Positions 22,980-35,299 of a DNA stretch of 64,000 nt are shown piece by piece. Source of the stretch: Gaeumannomyces sp. JS-464 (taxonomy: Eukaryota > Ascomycota > Sordariomycetes > Magnaporthales > Magnaporthaceae); contig NGZR01000007.1 in NCBI GenBank assembly GCA_002197995.1, positions 888,399-952,398 of the forward strand. The letters are read 5' to 3'. A model generated the notes under the pieces. That model worked only from the letters and a program-made list of their open reading frames with translations. It searched no databases and was not told where the DNA came from. The translations under genes and the position numbers were made by a program. The first letter of the stretch is position 1. Every line of letters starts with the position of its first letter.

Positions 22980-25273
22980 AACACGTTTATACCGGGCACG
23001 ATGCCCGAGTTTTTAATTTTTAAAAGCGAATTTCCAATGCCTTATCGGGCTGCTACTTATTTATTACATAACGATAATGTGCATTTCGAAAAGGTTAAGC
23101 GAATTAACAATCGGTTTAAAATAATGCAATTACTTTTTAGCATTAAGCTACCTATTAAATCCTCCGCTACCGCGCTAGCTTTTAACCCTTTACCTAACGA
23201 TAATTACAATTTCGAGTACGATTTTACTCGAAATATTCGCTTTAGCAAATTAGCATTAATTATTTACCACCCGCCCCGTAGGAAGCGCAAAATTACGTTT
23301 TAAACGGTTACAAAAGAAATTTCGTCCTTTTAATTAGCTTTCCAAAATTAACCCCCTCGACCTGGTTTTAACGGAAAAACCATCCGCCGTATAAACGACC
23401 AAATTAAGCACTAAAGCGACCGTATAAATCGTACTTTCGAAATCTTTTAACGCATGCAAAACCGCCAAACTCGGCGGGATAAAAAATAGCGCAAGCGAAA
23501 CGAGGAATAATAAAACTAAAGCAAACTTTTAACCCAAATTATAAATAAGTTTAAAAGTATCGAGTATAATCGCGAACGCGCCCGGCGCTCGAAATACGAG
23601 CGACATTACGGCTTTAGCGCTTCGCGATTTAGTTATAACCGTTGTGCCACCACGTTAAACTTTAATAAAGTACGACGCCGTTTGGGCGAAATCCGACGTA
23701 AATAAATTCGAGCTTATAATGCGCCGGCATAGTTGTTACCCGACGATTAAAACCCTTTTTTTAGCGCGCGCGCCACCTTTTTTTATAACAACGGTTATTT
23801 AAACGCTAAGTTTAAAACATATTTCGGACGGTTTAATACGGGAGCACCTCGTTTTAAGCTTTAGCTGCTATTAGCTAAATAAGCCTACGTAACATACATT
23901 ATTGCGGGCGGTAACGGAAACCCGTTGGACCCCTCGTCCTTTTCCAACGACGACGATAACGGAGGAGCCCTTTTCGACCGAAAGCTAAAAGAACTTTCGC
24001 TTCGCCCATTAAAAAACCCTCGTCCTTTCCGGGCTACTCCTATTAACACCCCCTAATAGGATTTAGCCTAGGGCAAAAGCAACCTTTACATCCTTTTACT
24101 GAAAAATGGAAAAAACCGAAATTGAAATCGGGACCGGAACGTTTAAAAGGACGTAAAAAATCGCGCTACCCGTAATTATAAGCAATAAATAATCGACATT
24201 TACGTATCTACTCGCCCTAACGGAAATCGCTTCCTTTTTAAGCGAAAAATAATCGGAATTTTCGATCCTATTAAAAAAACCCCGATAATTAAAGCATTTT
24301 ATTTAATTTTAAGCTAATAATTTTTATAAACGTTTACTTTTTTACCGAACGGATCGAAATTTTCCGCGAAAACCCAAATACGGTTTAAAACGTCGATTAT
24401 TAACTGCTTAACCTTTTCCAAACCCTTTTTAACGGTTTAATAGCCATTTAGTAAAGTAGCTAATTTAATCGTAAAAAACGCGCCATTTTAAAAGTTTAAA
24501 ACTTAATAGCAGTTTTTACAGCTTTTAAACGATAGTTCGCTTTAAACGCTAGTAAAGCCATTAAGCTTTTTATTAAAGCGACTTTTACCTTTCGAAACCT
24601 GGCTGCAAACGAATCCGTTTTGCACTAATTCGTTTTTAAAATGCTCCGTTTTATTAAAGGCATAGGTATTACTTAAAACGGCAACTGGTACGGCATTATA
24701 ATCCAAATTTGGAACCGGTTTAACTTAAATATCCAAACGCGGTTAAAAGCTCCCAAATCGACAAAAACTCGCGCTAAGTACCTTCGTTACATTAAAAAAA
24801 ACAATTTAATGCTAATTGCCGTAACCCGAAAGCATTACCCTAATATTATGGCTAAAAAGCATAACCTCCGTAGCAAGGGCTATAACGACGATTACAATAG
24901 CAAACGCGACAATTACAACTTTGGCAAATTTGGAAATCGCTATTACGACAAATCCCGTAATAAGCGTCGAGATTATAATCGAAATTACCGCTATTTAAAT
25001 TCTCGCCGTTACGATTTTCGCCATTACGATTTTCGCCGTAATTTTAACCGCAAAAACTACTATCGCAACGAGGATCGCGATTATAAATTTCGCGATTATA
25101 AACGAAACGATTATAAAAACCGTAATGGTCGCAAAAACGATTACAAAAGGAGTAATAGCCGTAACCGTCGCGATAAAAATCGCGATTATAAACGCTTAAA
25201 TTATAAGCAGCGCGACCGAATTTATAACGTTAAAAACGGTAACGTTAGCGCCGGAAACTCGCCGGTTAATTAA
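22980..25273 (+). pseudogene. E2 gag region with Asn/Arg/Tyr-rich tail
   Basis: Decayed gag-like region. The clearest piece is 24809-25273, an open frame very rich in Asn, Arg, Tyr, Lys and Asp in repeated RDYK/NRxYR units, followed by GNVSAGNSPVN. Its position before pol fits a basic nucleocapsid domain. I see no intact CCHC knuckle. Upstream parts contain many stops and only loose capsid-like similarity. Confidence 0.6.
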
Positions 25274-26699
25274 AACGACGATAATAGCGTTTCGAGCGCT
25301 GCAAAATCCGTTAACGCGGATAAGCTTTACGCTATTAAAAAACGTGCGAAATCGCACATTTGCAAACGCTATAGCGCTATTACCCTTTTTCGCAATTTGC
25401 TTTTTGCTTATTTTATTGCTTACTTTAGCGAGCCCGTTTATTAAATCGACGAAAAGCCCTTTACTTTTTAGCAATTTATAAAAACAAACGTTATTAAGGA
25501 GGCTATTAAGGTTAATTTAAATATAATCGCATTAAGCGGTTACTTTTACGTTAAAATAACGATCCGCCCGTTTTTTAATAGTTAAAAAACTTAAATTTGT
25601 GCTAACTCCGGTTTTGGCCGAAACCTAGTAATTGCCGACTTTTTTGCCATTCCGAACATAAGACTTTTTATTCGAGCACAAAATTTACAACGTAAACGAT
25701 TTTAACGTTTAACTTATCCTTTTTAAATGGAACTTCGAACGCTTTAAACGTATTATTAAATTCGCATGCGTTACTTTTTACACGTTTAGCTACTATTTAA
25801 ACGGCTTTCCCGCCGTGCTTAAGCAATTAGCTTACATTTAAATCGTTAAGCATTTAATTGCGGGTATAATTTTTAACGTCGCTTTTTTTAACCTCGAAAA
25901 GCTTCGATTAACTTTGCGGCTAACTTAATTAACCTCCTTTTAAACCATTTCCACGTTTCGATCGCTATAGTTAAAGGAAGCACTGCAATCGTTCGAGCCG
26001 TTAAAACTGCCAGCGCCGTCGTAATCCCGGCGTAGCAAAACTATCGCAATTCCGGTAAAGTATTTCCCGCTCCCTAAAAGACGTACGTTTTTTATAAAAG
26101 GAAACCATCCCGTTGTTTTTAATACCGTAGTTAATTATAATACCCAATATATATGCTTAATGCATAACGCTATAAATTAATTTATGCAATTTACCAAAAC
26201 ATACGCATAATTACCATCCGAAAGTATACGGATTAAATTTACCAAATTTTTAATTTTAAAAAGCTTTAAAAGCTATTACCGGTTAATAGCATTAGCCGCC
26301 GCTATTATAAACCACCAGGTTAAATATGGCGCTAAATACGGCTTTAAAACCTTTTCGACCTTCCTTTTTTTTAAAGCACCCGTTACGGGCAAAGCTCCTC
26401 GGGATACCGGCTTTAAACCGATTATTCCCGAGGTAATTCGCATCGCTAGCTCCGGTTAAAGCAAAAAAAAACAGTAACGTTAAGCGTGCAATTAAACCGT
26501 AATTTTCGCAAATTAAAAGGGTGTCGATTAAAAAGGTACTACCCGCGAGTAAATGCCGGGATTAAAAAAATTTAAAGGTTAAATGGGCGTGCTATTTTAC
26601 GTTACTATTTAATTAAGTTTATAATATAACATTGGGAGGAAAAAAGGTTAGGACGTTTATAATGCTAAAAAAGCCTCCCAAAAAGCCTGGATTTTAAAC

Positions 26700-28049
26700 C
26701 GGACGTTAATATCCCGCTAAAAAAACCCTATGCTTAACCTCCCGGAATCTTTTCCCCGTATTCCGGAAAAAAGGAGTAACATCCGTGCTTTTAAAAGGCA
26801 TTTTACATTTTAACCAAAAAATAAAATCCACATGTATAACGGAAATTTAACGGAAGCCCGGATTTTTAAAAACATTTGTAAACGTGCAAACATTTAGCGC
26901 GATAAAAAACCGATCGATATCCCCGAAAACGAACAAATGAAAATCCTTTTCGTTAAAAGATGGCAAAATTAAAGCGCTAAGTTATTTAACCGACCTTATC
27001 CTATTGCTTGCAAAAATAAAAACGTTATTAATAAAACATACGATAAATTTAACGAATAAAAACGTTTGGAACCAGTTAATTACGTTATACCTTTCGCGTT
27101 CCCTTATTTCGTTATGTGGCGCATGGTTTACGGTTAACCTAAAAATCGTATTATCGTCGATTTCCGCTAATTTAAAAAAGTTTTAATCCCGAACGCGTAC
27201 CCTTTTCCTTTTTAATAGGACGTTATTAACGCATTAAAGGGCAAAAAAGTACACTACCGCTATCGATACCACCCGCCTTTTTCTTTCAATTCCTTATACA
27301 CTTTAAGCATCGGGACCGGCTTACGATTTTAAACCATAAAGGTTTCGAACGCTTACGTATCGCCTTTATGGTTACCGGAATTACCTGCTTACGTTTAACG
27401 CTTTATAAATAACTTGCTTCGTTTTTACAAACACTTTTACCGCTGCTTCGTCGACGATATTATCATTTTTTCGAACAATTTTTTAAAACCACCAAAAGCA
27501 TTTAAAGGAAATTTTTAAACTTTTTTAAAGCAAAAGCACGCGATTTCCTTTAAAAAAAGCTTCGTCGGCTATCCGAACGTTAAGCTTTTTGGATTTTACG
27601 TCGACGCTTTCGAACTTTCGATTACCGAATTTTCGCGTGTAAGGCTTCCGCAACCTCGCTTTTCCTATACCTTTAAATTACTAAAAACCTATTTCGGCAG
27701 CACTGGCTTCCTCCGATTTAATAATTCCCTATTACGCTAAAATCGCTAAGCTTTTTTTAAAAACGCAAAGTTTTTTTATTAGCTAAAAGCCGCAAGCAAG
27801 GAAAAATAAAAGGAGGTTAACGTTAACATTACGCAAGGAGCACTAAATTTACCCCGATTGCTAATAAGTTTAAATCCTTTAAAGGCTTTTATAAAACCAT
27901 ATTTGCAAACAATAAGCTGTATTATTATAACCCGGACCGAACCTTTTTATTTTTTAAATCGACGGATTTTTTAAGCGAGGTTTTAAAGTTATAGTTCCAA
28001 ACCTAACCCGATTACGTTTAAAAGCTAAAAACCGTAATCCCGGACCAGC
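26700..28049 (+). pseudogene. E2 reverse transcriptase
   Basis: RT domain of pol. The active-site strand reads FYRCFVDDIIIFS at 27435-27473, with FVDD (27447-27458) and both catalytic aspartates intact. Nearby segments matching gypsy RT are readable, with several stops and frame changes. Confidence 0.85.
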
Positions 28050-28538
28050 TTGTTATGTCAGCTTGTTATGTTTTTTAATCGCTATTTTACGGCTTTTAAG
28101 CTAAACTATAACCCGTTCGAATTAAAAGTAGCTTGCTTTATATGGTTATGCAAAAGGCTCCGTACTTTGCTTTATTTTAATAACCAACCTAAAATCGTTG
28201 TTTTTACAAACCACGACGCCACTTTTGGCATTGTTAATAAAACCTGTTTTAATACCGTTTTAACGGACCGCGTTAATAAACGCTTAATTAACGCGTCCAT
28301 TTATTTTAACGCATACCTTTTAAACGTTTACCACGTGTTAGGACGTTTTAACCTTGTTCCTAACGCTTTATCCCGTTTTTTAACCATTATAAAGGATGCC
28401 GAAACACGTGCTAAGCTTAACGAACCCGTTTTAAACTCGCTTTGGGAAAAGGGCCCCGACGACCGGCATAACGAAAACGACGTTAAGCACGTTTTGCAAG
28501 TAGCCGAGGCTGTTATAAATAACAGCACGCGCTTTTAA
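28050..28538 (+). pseudogene. E2 RNase H domain, nearly stop-free
   Basis: 162 codons without a stop. It shows the tether and RNase H features of gypsy pol: NPFELKVACFIWLCKRLRTLL, a VVFTNHDATFGIV strand, DRVNKRLINASIYF, and the terminal VYHVLGRFNLVPNALSR (family form PGR.N.VPDALSRL). It then runs towards the integrase zinc-binding region. The stop-free length within a RIP-damaged element is notable. Confidence 0.88.
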
Positions 28539-30230
28539 TTCATTAAGCATTATAAGAAGGACCCGGTGTTTTACAAGTTAATTACGAAGCTCGCCACGCC
28601 CCGCCCCGGCAAAGCACCCTTTAAGCACGAGGACGTGTTAAACGCTTTTAAAGCCGGGCACCCTTTCCGCGTTATCGAAAGTTTATTTTACAACAGGGAT
28701 AACGACGGGGTTAAGCGATTTATTATCCCATTTCCTATGGTAAAAACCTTCTTTAAAAAGGCCTATAATTACAAGCACCATTTCGGCCGTTAACGCATAA
28801 TAAACGCTTTCGCCGGTGTGCATTTCCGGTTTAAAAGGCGCCAAATCGACCAGTATATTAAAAACTGTTACGTTTGCGGCATAAACTAAATCGATAATTA
28901 AAAGCTTATCGGCACGCTCCAGCTTATCCAAGCTTTAACTAAACCTATAAGCGTATTAACTATAGACTTTATCACTGCATTCCTAATCGTACCGTTAGCA
29001 AACACCTTTTAGCAGTTTAGCACCCACGACTTTTTTAACGCCCTTTTTACCGTTACCGATAAAACATCCAAACGGACTATCCTAATCCCCGGATACGATA
29101 TTTATAATGCAAAACATTAAGCTTCGCTGCTATTACGACATTTCTTATAACTGATTGGCCTTATCCCCGCGCTATCATTTCCGATAAGGATGCTAAATTT
29201 ACCGGAACCTTTTAGCAAACCTTTTAAAAGGGTTTTAAAACTAAGCTCGTTATAACCACGGCCTATTATCCCTAAACCGACGGCTAATCCGAAAAAAAAA
29301 CCAACTAGTAAAGTTAGCTATCCGCTTTTACGCTTAGGAGCATTTCGTTTAGGTTAACATTTTCCTTGCACTTTAGTAGGATATTAACAATTCGACCACG
29401 TCGGTTACGAACTGCTTACCGCACGAGTTTCTTTTCGGATTTAAGCTCCTTAAACTTATTACTCGCTTTATTAACTTAAACTTAAAGGATACGCTTAACC
29501 TCCAGTACATGCGTAAGCATTTCCGGCGTAAGGTTTAATACGTTATAAACCTCGCTATTTCCGAAATGAAAAGGCTATACGATAGCAAGCACCGCTATAA
29601 AAAATTTAACGAAAAAAATTAAATTTGGTTAAAAATGGGTACCGCTTATAAGTTTTAAGGAGGAATTATAAATAACAAAACAGCCCTTTTTCGCTAAGGA
29701 CCTTATACGATTAAAAAAAAGGTTTTACCCTTGGTTTACGAGCTCGAATTACCTATTAACGGCACCAAAATTTACCTAGTAATATCCATTTAGCACCTCC
29801 TTCGCTACCACGCCAAAAACGATCCTTTCCAGCGAGTACTAGCACCATTTGGCCCTATTAACTATACCCCGGTCGACGACGAATTTAACGACCCTGGTAA
29901 CCCGACGACAAATCGTTCGAGGTTAAACGCATTACTAACCACAAGGTTAAAAAGGGCGGCGCCATTAAGTATTACGTTATTTGGAAGGGATACGGAAACC
30001 ATAAAGGCATTTGGGAGCTTAAGGCTAACTTTAAGCACGCACTTAAAGTAGTCGAGGCTTACGAAAAGTCGCAAGCAACTTTAACCGCGCTTAAAGGTAA
30101 AGTTAACGCTTTTACCGACGGCCTTTTCCCGGCAGCTAACGACGTCCCTAAAGCTCGGGGACCTATTCCGGTTAAACGCGGCCGTAAACGCCCGCACGAG
30201 AATTAAGCGCTATAAGGGCGAAAAAAGAGG
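28539..30230 (+). pseudogene. E2 integrase and chromodomain
   Basis: A zinc-binding HFGR...C-Y-V-C segment is readable at about 28780-28890, followed by a damaged catalytic core to about 29560. A chromodomain is clear at 29946-30080 (KYYVIWKGYGNHKGIWELKA, then FKHAL..VEAYEKS), with the aromatic and W-E residues that in the family bind methylated histone H3 tails. This places E2 among chromoviruses, which can direct integration to heterochromatin (known for the group; inferred here). Confidence 0.85.
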
Positions 30231-30292
30231 AAAACATTATGTTATTTGTGTTTAGCATCGAGGACGATGCCGTTTTTTTAAAAGCCGGCATT

Positions 30293-30493
30293 TGTTACGG
30301 CCAGTAGGCTTTAATTGTAAATAAAAAAGTTGGGACTGGAAACTTTTATCGTTAAATAAAAGCGGAAGCTTCATAAAGTGGATCCCGCATAGAGATATTT
30401 TAAACCTTTGCAAGGCCAGGCCTTCGGCTTTTAACCTACTTCGAATACCATCTTTTTGCTTTTTTAATTTTTTTACCCTCGACTGCTTTAACA
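30293..30493 (+). repeat. E2 3' LTR
   Basis: 201 bp, same ends as the 5' copy (TGTTACGGCC...TTTAACA). Differences from the 5' LTR are mostly transitions. Confidence 0.93.
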
Positions 30494-30498
30494 GTTTA

Positions 30499-32400
30499 GC
30501 TGGACGGGCTGTTATAACGAGCTGTATGCCACATATTAGTTCGATAAAAAGGCTACCGGATAGTATTTTTAAAAACCACGAAGCATTTGCATGCTTAAAG
30601 TTATAAAGCTCGAATACGATAACGAAGGAAAATAACGGATCGTTCCCGGGTTTAAAAACTCGGAAAAGGAAAACGATACCGCTTTTCGCGGGTTTTAAAA
30701 AAAAGCAATCCTAGCAAATAACGCGGAGGAAGGAAAAGCTCGAAAAAAGCTTTTAAGTTAAACACACCTTTTTAAAAGCCGAAAAATTTTAATACCGACG
30801 TTAAAATAAATTAAAATGGTTAAAACTTTAAAACGGCCGAGTTTTAAAAGCGAGCGGAGGGTTTAAACGGAAAAACCTCCGTATTTATAATCCGCGAAAA
30901 GCAGGCGAGCTGGAAAAATTAGCACGTTTTTACGCTTTTCGATATTTTAGCGTGTTTTTGGAACGTTAAGGTTTTAAAAACACCCAAATGGCCCGTTATG
31001 TTACGCTACCCCGGCGAACGGAAATAACGGCTAACTTTTATCGTAGTTTAGCGACCAATAGGAAGTTAAATACGCTAGTTACCGGTTTAATAATATAAAC
31101 GAGCCGAGTAAAACTGCGTTAAAACCCGAGGACCACTTTAGCGTTAATATAAAACACCCCGAACATTTATACCTTTTTTAAGTAAAATGTATTTATGGAA
31201 AATGCAAATTCCATTTACAATTTAAGCTTAAATACGATTTTTTTCCGCGGAAGTTAAAAAGCAAGCTTAAAATTAAGCCCCGTTTGGCATTTTAATTGCC
31301 ACGGTGGGAACTAGCCCAAATCGGCAGGTTTACCGCAGTTTTTAAACCTAGCGAACGGTACCCGATGCTATGCGTTACTAAAGTGCTCGATTAAGGAAAG
31401 TGCGAAATTGTGGAATGCAAAAAGCATATGGCATAAAAGGCGGAAGTTTGGCATTAAAGGATCGCGCGAGCGTACGTACCGTTTAACCCGAATAAAAAAA
31501 CGAACGTACGGTACTCGTTCCTTTTATTAAAAAACTAAAAAAACCATTCGAACGAAAGGCACAAAGTGGAAAAAAAGAAAAAAAACTAATAAAAACCCTC
31601 GCAATAGCAAAATCAAATTAACCATATAACCTATTAACATTTCGAATGGAATATTAAAAAAAAAAGGTTAAAATAATAATTAATTGCGGAATATAAAGCG
31701 ATTATATATCGCTATAAACGGTTAAACGGTATAAAATTCCTATAAAACGGAAATATTAACCGTACTAATTAAAAACGGTCGAAGGAATACTTATCGTTTA
31801 TAATAAAAAATAAATTAATTAAAAAACACAGCTAATAACATTACGCACCCGAAATGGGGAAAACGTTATTATTATACTAAACGAGCTAAATATAAAAGAA
31901 AAAAACGTTATTTTCGGGATTTTTTGGTTTAAAAAAAATAATTTACGGATAAATTAAACTACCGGTTAAATTTAATAAAGGAAATTACGAATAATTAAAA
32001 AGGTTTACCAATTACGAACTTTAAACCGTAAGCATAAAAAATAACGAAAAAAAGTTACGACGATGGTAAAACTTAGCAGTTTACCTTTGCATTTAGCATC
32101 GACGAGTACGCGACTATCCAAAACGAAAAGCGACCAAAATAACCTAACTAATATTAAAAAACGGCTCGCGAATATTTTAAAGGAATATTACAAATACGAA
32201 AAATTGTTTAAAAAAGATTTAAAAACGGTGTTTCCCGAATATAAACCGTTCGATTTTAAAATTAAATTTAAGCTAAATACGTAATTTAAGTATTAAAAGC
32301 TGTATTAGCTTAGCTTTCAGCAGTAAAAGGTGCTAAAAAAACAGCTGGAAAAAAACTTACGAAAAGGACATATTAAACCCTTTAATTTTTTAATAAAATA
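30499..32400 (+). pseudogene. E1 gag remainder and protease region
   Basis: The E1 frame resumes right after the E2 duplication (CTGTTATAACGAGCTGTATGCC; compare E3 at about 39696). Dense in stops, but collinear with E3 39700-41590 throughout. The protease active site could not be picked out. Confidence 0.7.
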
Positions 32401-33200
32401 TAAAATCCTATAAAAAAAAGAAAAACGGAACGGAGCGAATATGCATCGACTACCGACCGTTAAACGAAGTTATTATTAAAAATCGGTATTTTATGCTTTT
32501 TATCGACGAATTGCGCGATAAGCTCGGCAAAGCTTAATATTTTACGGCTTTAAATTTACGGAAAGCTTATAACTTAATACGGATTAAAAAAGGCTAAAAG
32601 TGGCTTACGGCTTTTAAAACCAAGTTTAAATGCTACGAGTTTTTGGTAATAACCTTCGGGCTTATTAACGCATTAACCACGTTCCAAAAAATAATTAACC
32701 ATATATTGCGCAAGTATTTTAACGTTTTCGTTTTCGCGTATTTAAACGATATTTTAATTTTTTCGAAAACGATAAAAAAGCATAGCAAATACGTATATAA
32801 AGTATTTTAAAAGCTGTTAAACGCAAAGCTTTTTATTAAATTAGAAAAGTGCAAATGGCATTCGCAAAAAGTCGCTTTTTAAAGTTCGTAATTACATTTA
32901 AATAGGTTTGCATAAACTTTAAAAAGTTCGAAAAAGTTAAAAAATGGCTTATATTTAAAAACGTTACGAAAATACAAAGGTTTTTAAAATTTTTAAACTT
33001 TTATAAGCGGTTTATTCGTAGGTATAGCAAAATCGTTATACTATTTACAAATTTTACCAAAAATAACTACCAGTTTTATTAGGAAAAGTAAAAATAAAAA
33101 GCTTTTAAGCAATTACGGGACGCCGTATTAAAAAAACTAGTATTAACATTCCCGGATTTAAAAAAACCTTTTAAAGTTAAAACCGACGCGTTAAATTACG
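32400..33200 (+). pseudogene. E1 reverse transcriptase
   Basis: Readable gypsy [15 protein letters not shown] near 32446, LRKAYNLIRIKKG, FLVITFGLINALTTFQ near 32640, and active site FAYLNDILIFS at 32733-32765. The first catalytic aspartate is now Asn (GAC to AAC), a G-to-A change that inactivates the enzyme. Confidence 0.9.
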
Positions 33201-34747
33201 CGATCGGCGGTTAATTCGAATAACGAAACGATTAAAAACGGTTGTACTTTTACGCGTTTTTTTCGTAAAAGTTAAATAAATTTAAGTTAAATTACCAAAT
33301 TTACGATAAAAAACTTTTAGCGATAATTCGAGCATTTAAAAAGTGGCGACCATATTTTTATAAAACAAAACATTAAGTTATAATATATATAAACTATAAA
33401 AACCTAACGCATTTTACTATAAGCAAAAACTTAAATAAACGGCAAATCCGTTAAAGCGAGTTTTTGCAAAATTATAACGTTCGGATCGAATACCGGAAAA
33501 GGTCGGAAAACGGCCGGGCGAACGCCTTAAACCGACAACCGAACTATTAAGTTACAATACCTAAAAAAATATAAGTAATTTTAGCAAAAGGATTAAACGG
33601 ATTTTTGGTCCCGGCATAAAGGATTTTCGTTAAAACGGTTTAATAAGGAAAAGTTTAAACCTTAAAAAAAATTTAACAAATTTACGGCCAGCTGGTATAC
33701 GGTTACCAAAACGTAAAAAAAACGTGGAAACGGTTATAATAATACCACCGGTTCGTAAAAACCCGAGCCGAAATACAAAACGCAATAAAAAATTGCGAAA
33801 GTTATGCTAAAAACAAAACTAACAAGCATAAACCGTACGAATTGTTGCAACTTTTGCTAATATCGGATAAAGCATAGCAAAAAGTTATTATAAATTTCGT
33901 TATTAAACTTTTTTAATTTAAAAAACCGTTAATTAAAGTGAAGTACGATAATGTATTGGTAGTAATGGATAAGCTTATTAAATACGCCTTATTTTACCAT
34001 ATAAAAAAAGCAGCGACGTTACAAAGCTAGCGTACGTTTTATTAAACATGTAATAGCGGAATACGGCACGCTAAACCGTTTAATTACGGATAAAAATAAG
34101 CTGTTTATAAGCAAGTTTTAAAAAAAGCTTACGAATAGGCTAAAAGCAAAGCACTTTTTGTTTATAACTTACCACTTTTAAATAAATGGACAAACGGAGC
34201 GAACGAACCAAACCATAAAGCAATATTTACGTTATTACGTTAATTATAAACAAAATAATTAGGTATAACTATTCCTTATAGCTTAATTCGTTTATAATAG
34301 TTTAATTTATAAAAGCATAAAAACCATACCGTTTTATGCGAATTATAGGTTTACGCTTACAGCGTATAAGGAATTTAAAGTAAAAAAACATGCTTTAACA
34401 GCGGAAATACAAATAACGAAGCTTATTAAACTGTATAAACATTTTTAAGCAAAGCTAAAAAAGCTACGGCACCGTATAACTATTTAAACAAATAAAAAAA
34501 AATCGAAAAACCAACTTTTAAAAAAAAATAGCGTTTATTTTTTCGACGAAATGTTAAAACGAAACGATCGAGCGATAAGTTAAACTATAAGAAATTAGGA
34601 CCGTTTAAGGTATTAAAAAAGGTTTCGGACGTAAATTACAAACTTTAACTACCACTAATTATAAAATCCTACCCGGTTTTTTATATTTCCCTATTTAAAC
34701 TAACGTTATTAAATTTTAAAAATAACGAATTAATGGAAGTTAATTTA
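33180..34747 (+). pseudogene. E1 RNase H and integrase
   Basis: RNase H begins at about 33181 (KTDALNYAIGG) and continues through NYQIYDKKLLAIIRAFKKWR to a terminal ENGRANALNRQ near 33510. The integrase core (YDNVLVVMDKLIKYALFYHI, near 33950) and its C-terminal part run to about 34740, with stops at expected Trp and Gln codons. Confidence 0.85.
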
Positions 34748-34870
34748 AAATAAAAATACGAAATTGAAAAAATCCTGGATTATAAGCTAAAACATAAGTT
34801 TAAAAAGTATTTGGTTAAATGGAAAGGTATAGCTACGAAAAAAACACGTAGGAAAAAAAACCAACCTTAA
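34748..34870 (+). pseudogene. E1 chromodomain
   Basis: YEIEKILDYKLKHKFKKYLV followed by KWKG, then a one-base loss relative to E3 shifts the frame. E3 at 51375-51510 reads on into the expected GYEKNT segment. Confidence 0.82.
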
Positions 34871-35018
34871 AAAACTGCTAAAAAGTTTTATAAAAGTATC
34901 GGCAAAAACTCCTAAACGAAGGTTAGCAAAAGCAAAAAGGCGGGCCGCTTACCGCAGCCGTTTATATATACGCCGGCCGTGCTTCGTGCGTATAAACGGT
35001 CGTAGTAAGAAAAACCTT

Positions 35019-35089
35019 AGCCTAGCTAAAAATCGAACCTAAAACTTTCGGCCAAAAGGTAGGAAGTGTTACCATTATACCATTAGGTT
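35019..35089 (-). tRNA. tRNA-like sequence, type B, in E1 (decayed)
   Basis: 71 nt on the minus strand. Acceptor strands AACCTAA and CTAGGCT pair fully if two G-to-A changes are allowed. The D-arm is GTATAATGGTAACAC and the T-arm TTAGGTTCGATTTTTAG, with a B-box-like GGTTCGATTT. The anticodon arm does not form a canonical 5-bp stem and 7-nt loop, so I do not name an amino acid. Its counterpart in E3 is 51638-51708. It lies antisense to the element, 3' of the chromodomain. Confidence 0.5.
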
Positions 35090-35225
35090 AAAAAAAAGGT
35101 GTGTTTACCAAAACCAAATAAAGCAAAAAAGTTTACACCGAACGGTTAGCAAAAAAAAAAAAAAAAGAAAAAAAGTGGAAGTTCGACGAGCTTTAAAACA
35201 AGCCCGAAAACTCGTCGACCTTTAC

Positions 35226-35295
35226 GGTCGTGCCGGGATTCGAACCCGAAACTTCGGCAAAAAGACTAAAGCCACGCCTAGTGCGCCACAAAACC
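35226..35295 (-). tRNA. tRNA-like sequence, type A, in E1
   Basis: 70 nt on the minus strand. The T-arm TCGGGTTCGAATCCCGG includes a perfect B box GGTTCGAATCC. The A-box region TGGCGCACTAGG matches the consensus at all but one position. Acceptor GGTTTTG pairs with CACGACC at six of seven positions counting G-T, and a D-stem GCGC/GCGT forms. The anticodon arm is unusual (possible CTTTAG/CCGAAG stem around an 8-nt loop), so identity is not assigned. The E3 counterpart is 51842-51912. Confidence 0.55.
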
Positions 35296-35299
35296 TAAA

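Larger units (their letters stand above)
22240..30493 (+). mobile_element. E2: Ty3/gypsy chromovirus nested in E1 gag
   Basis: 8,254 bp bounded by LTRs 22240-22441 and 30293-30493, with GTTTA on both sides (22235-22239 and 30494-30498). The related element E3 carries the uninterrupted target CAGCGTTTAGCT at about 39681, confirming the insertion. Order on the plus strand: LTR, tandem repeats, gag, RT, RNase H, integrase, chromodomain, LTR. It is less decayed than its host in places: the RT active site FVDD is intact and RNase H reads almost free of stops, so it inserted later or suffered less RIP. Confidence 0.95.
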
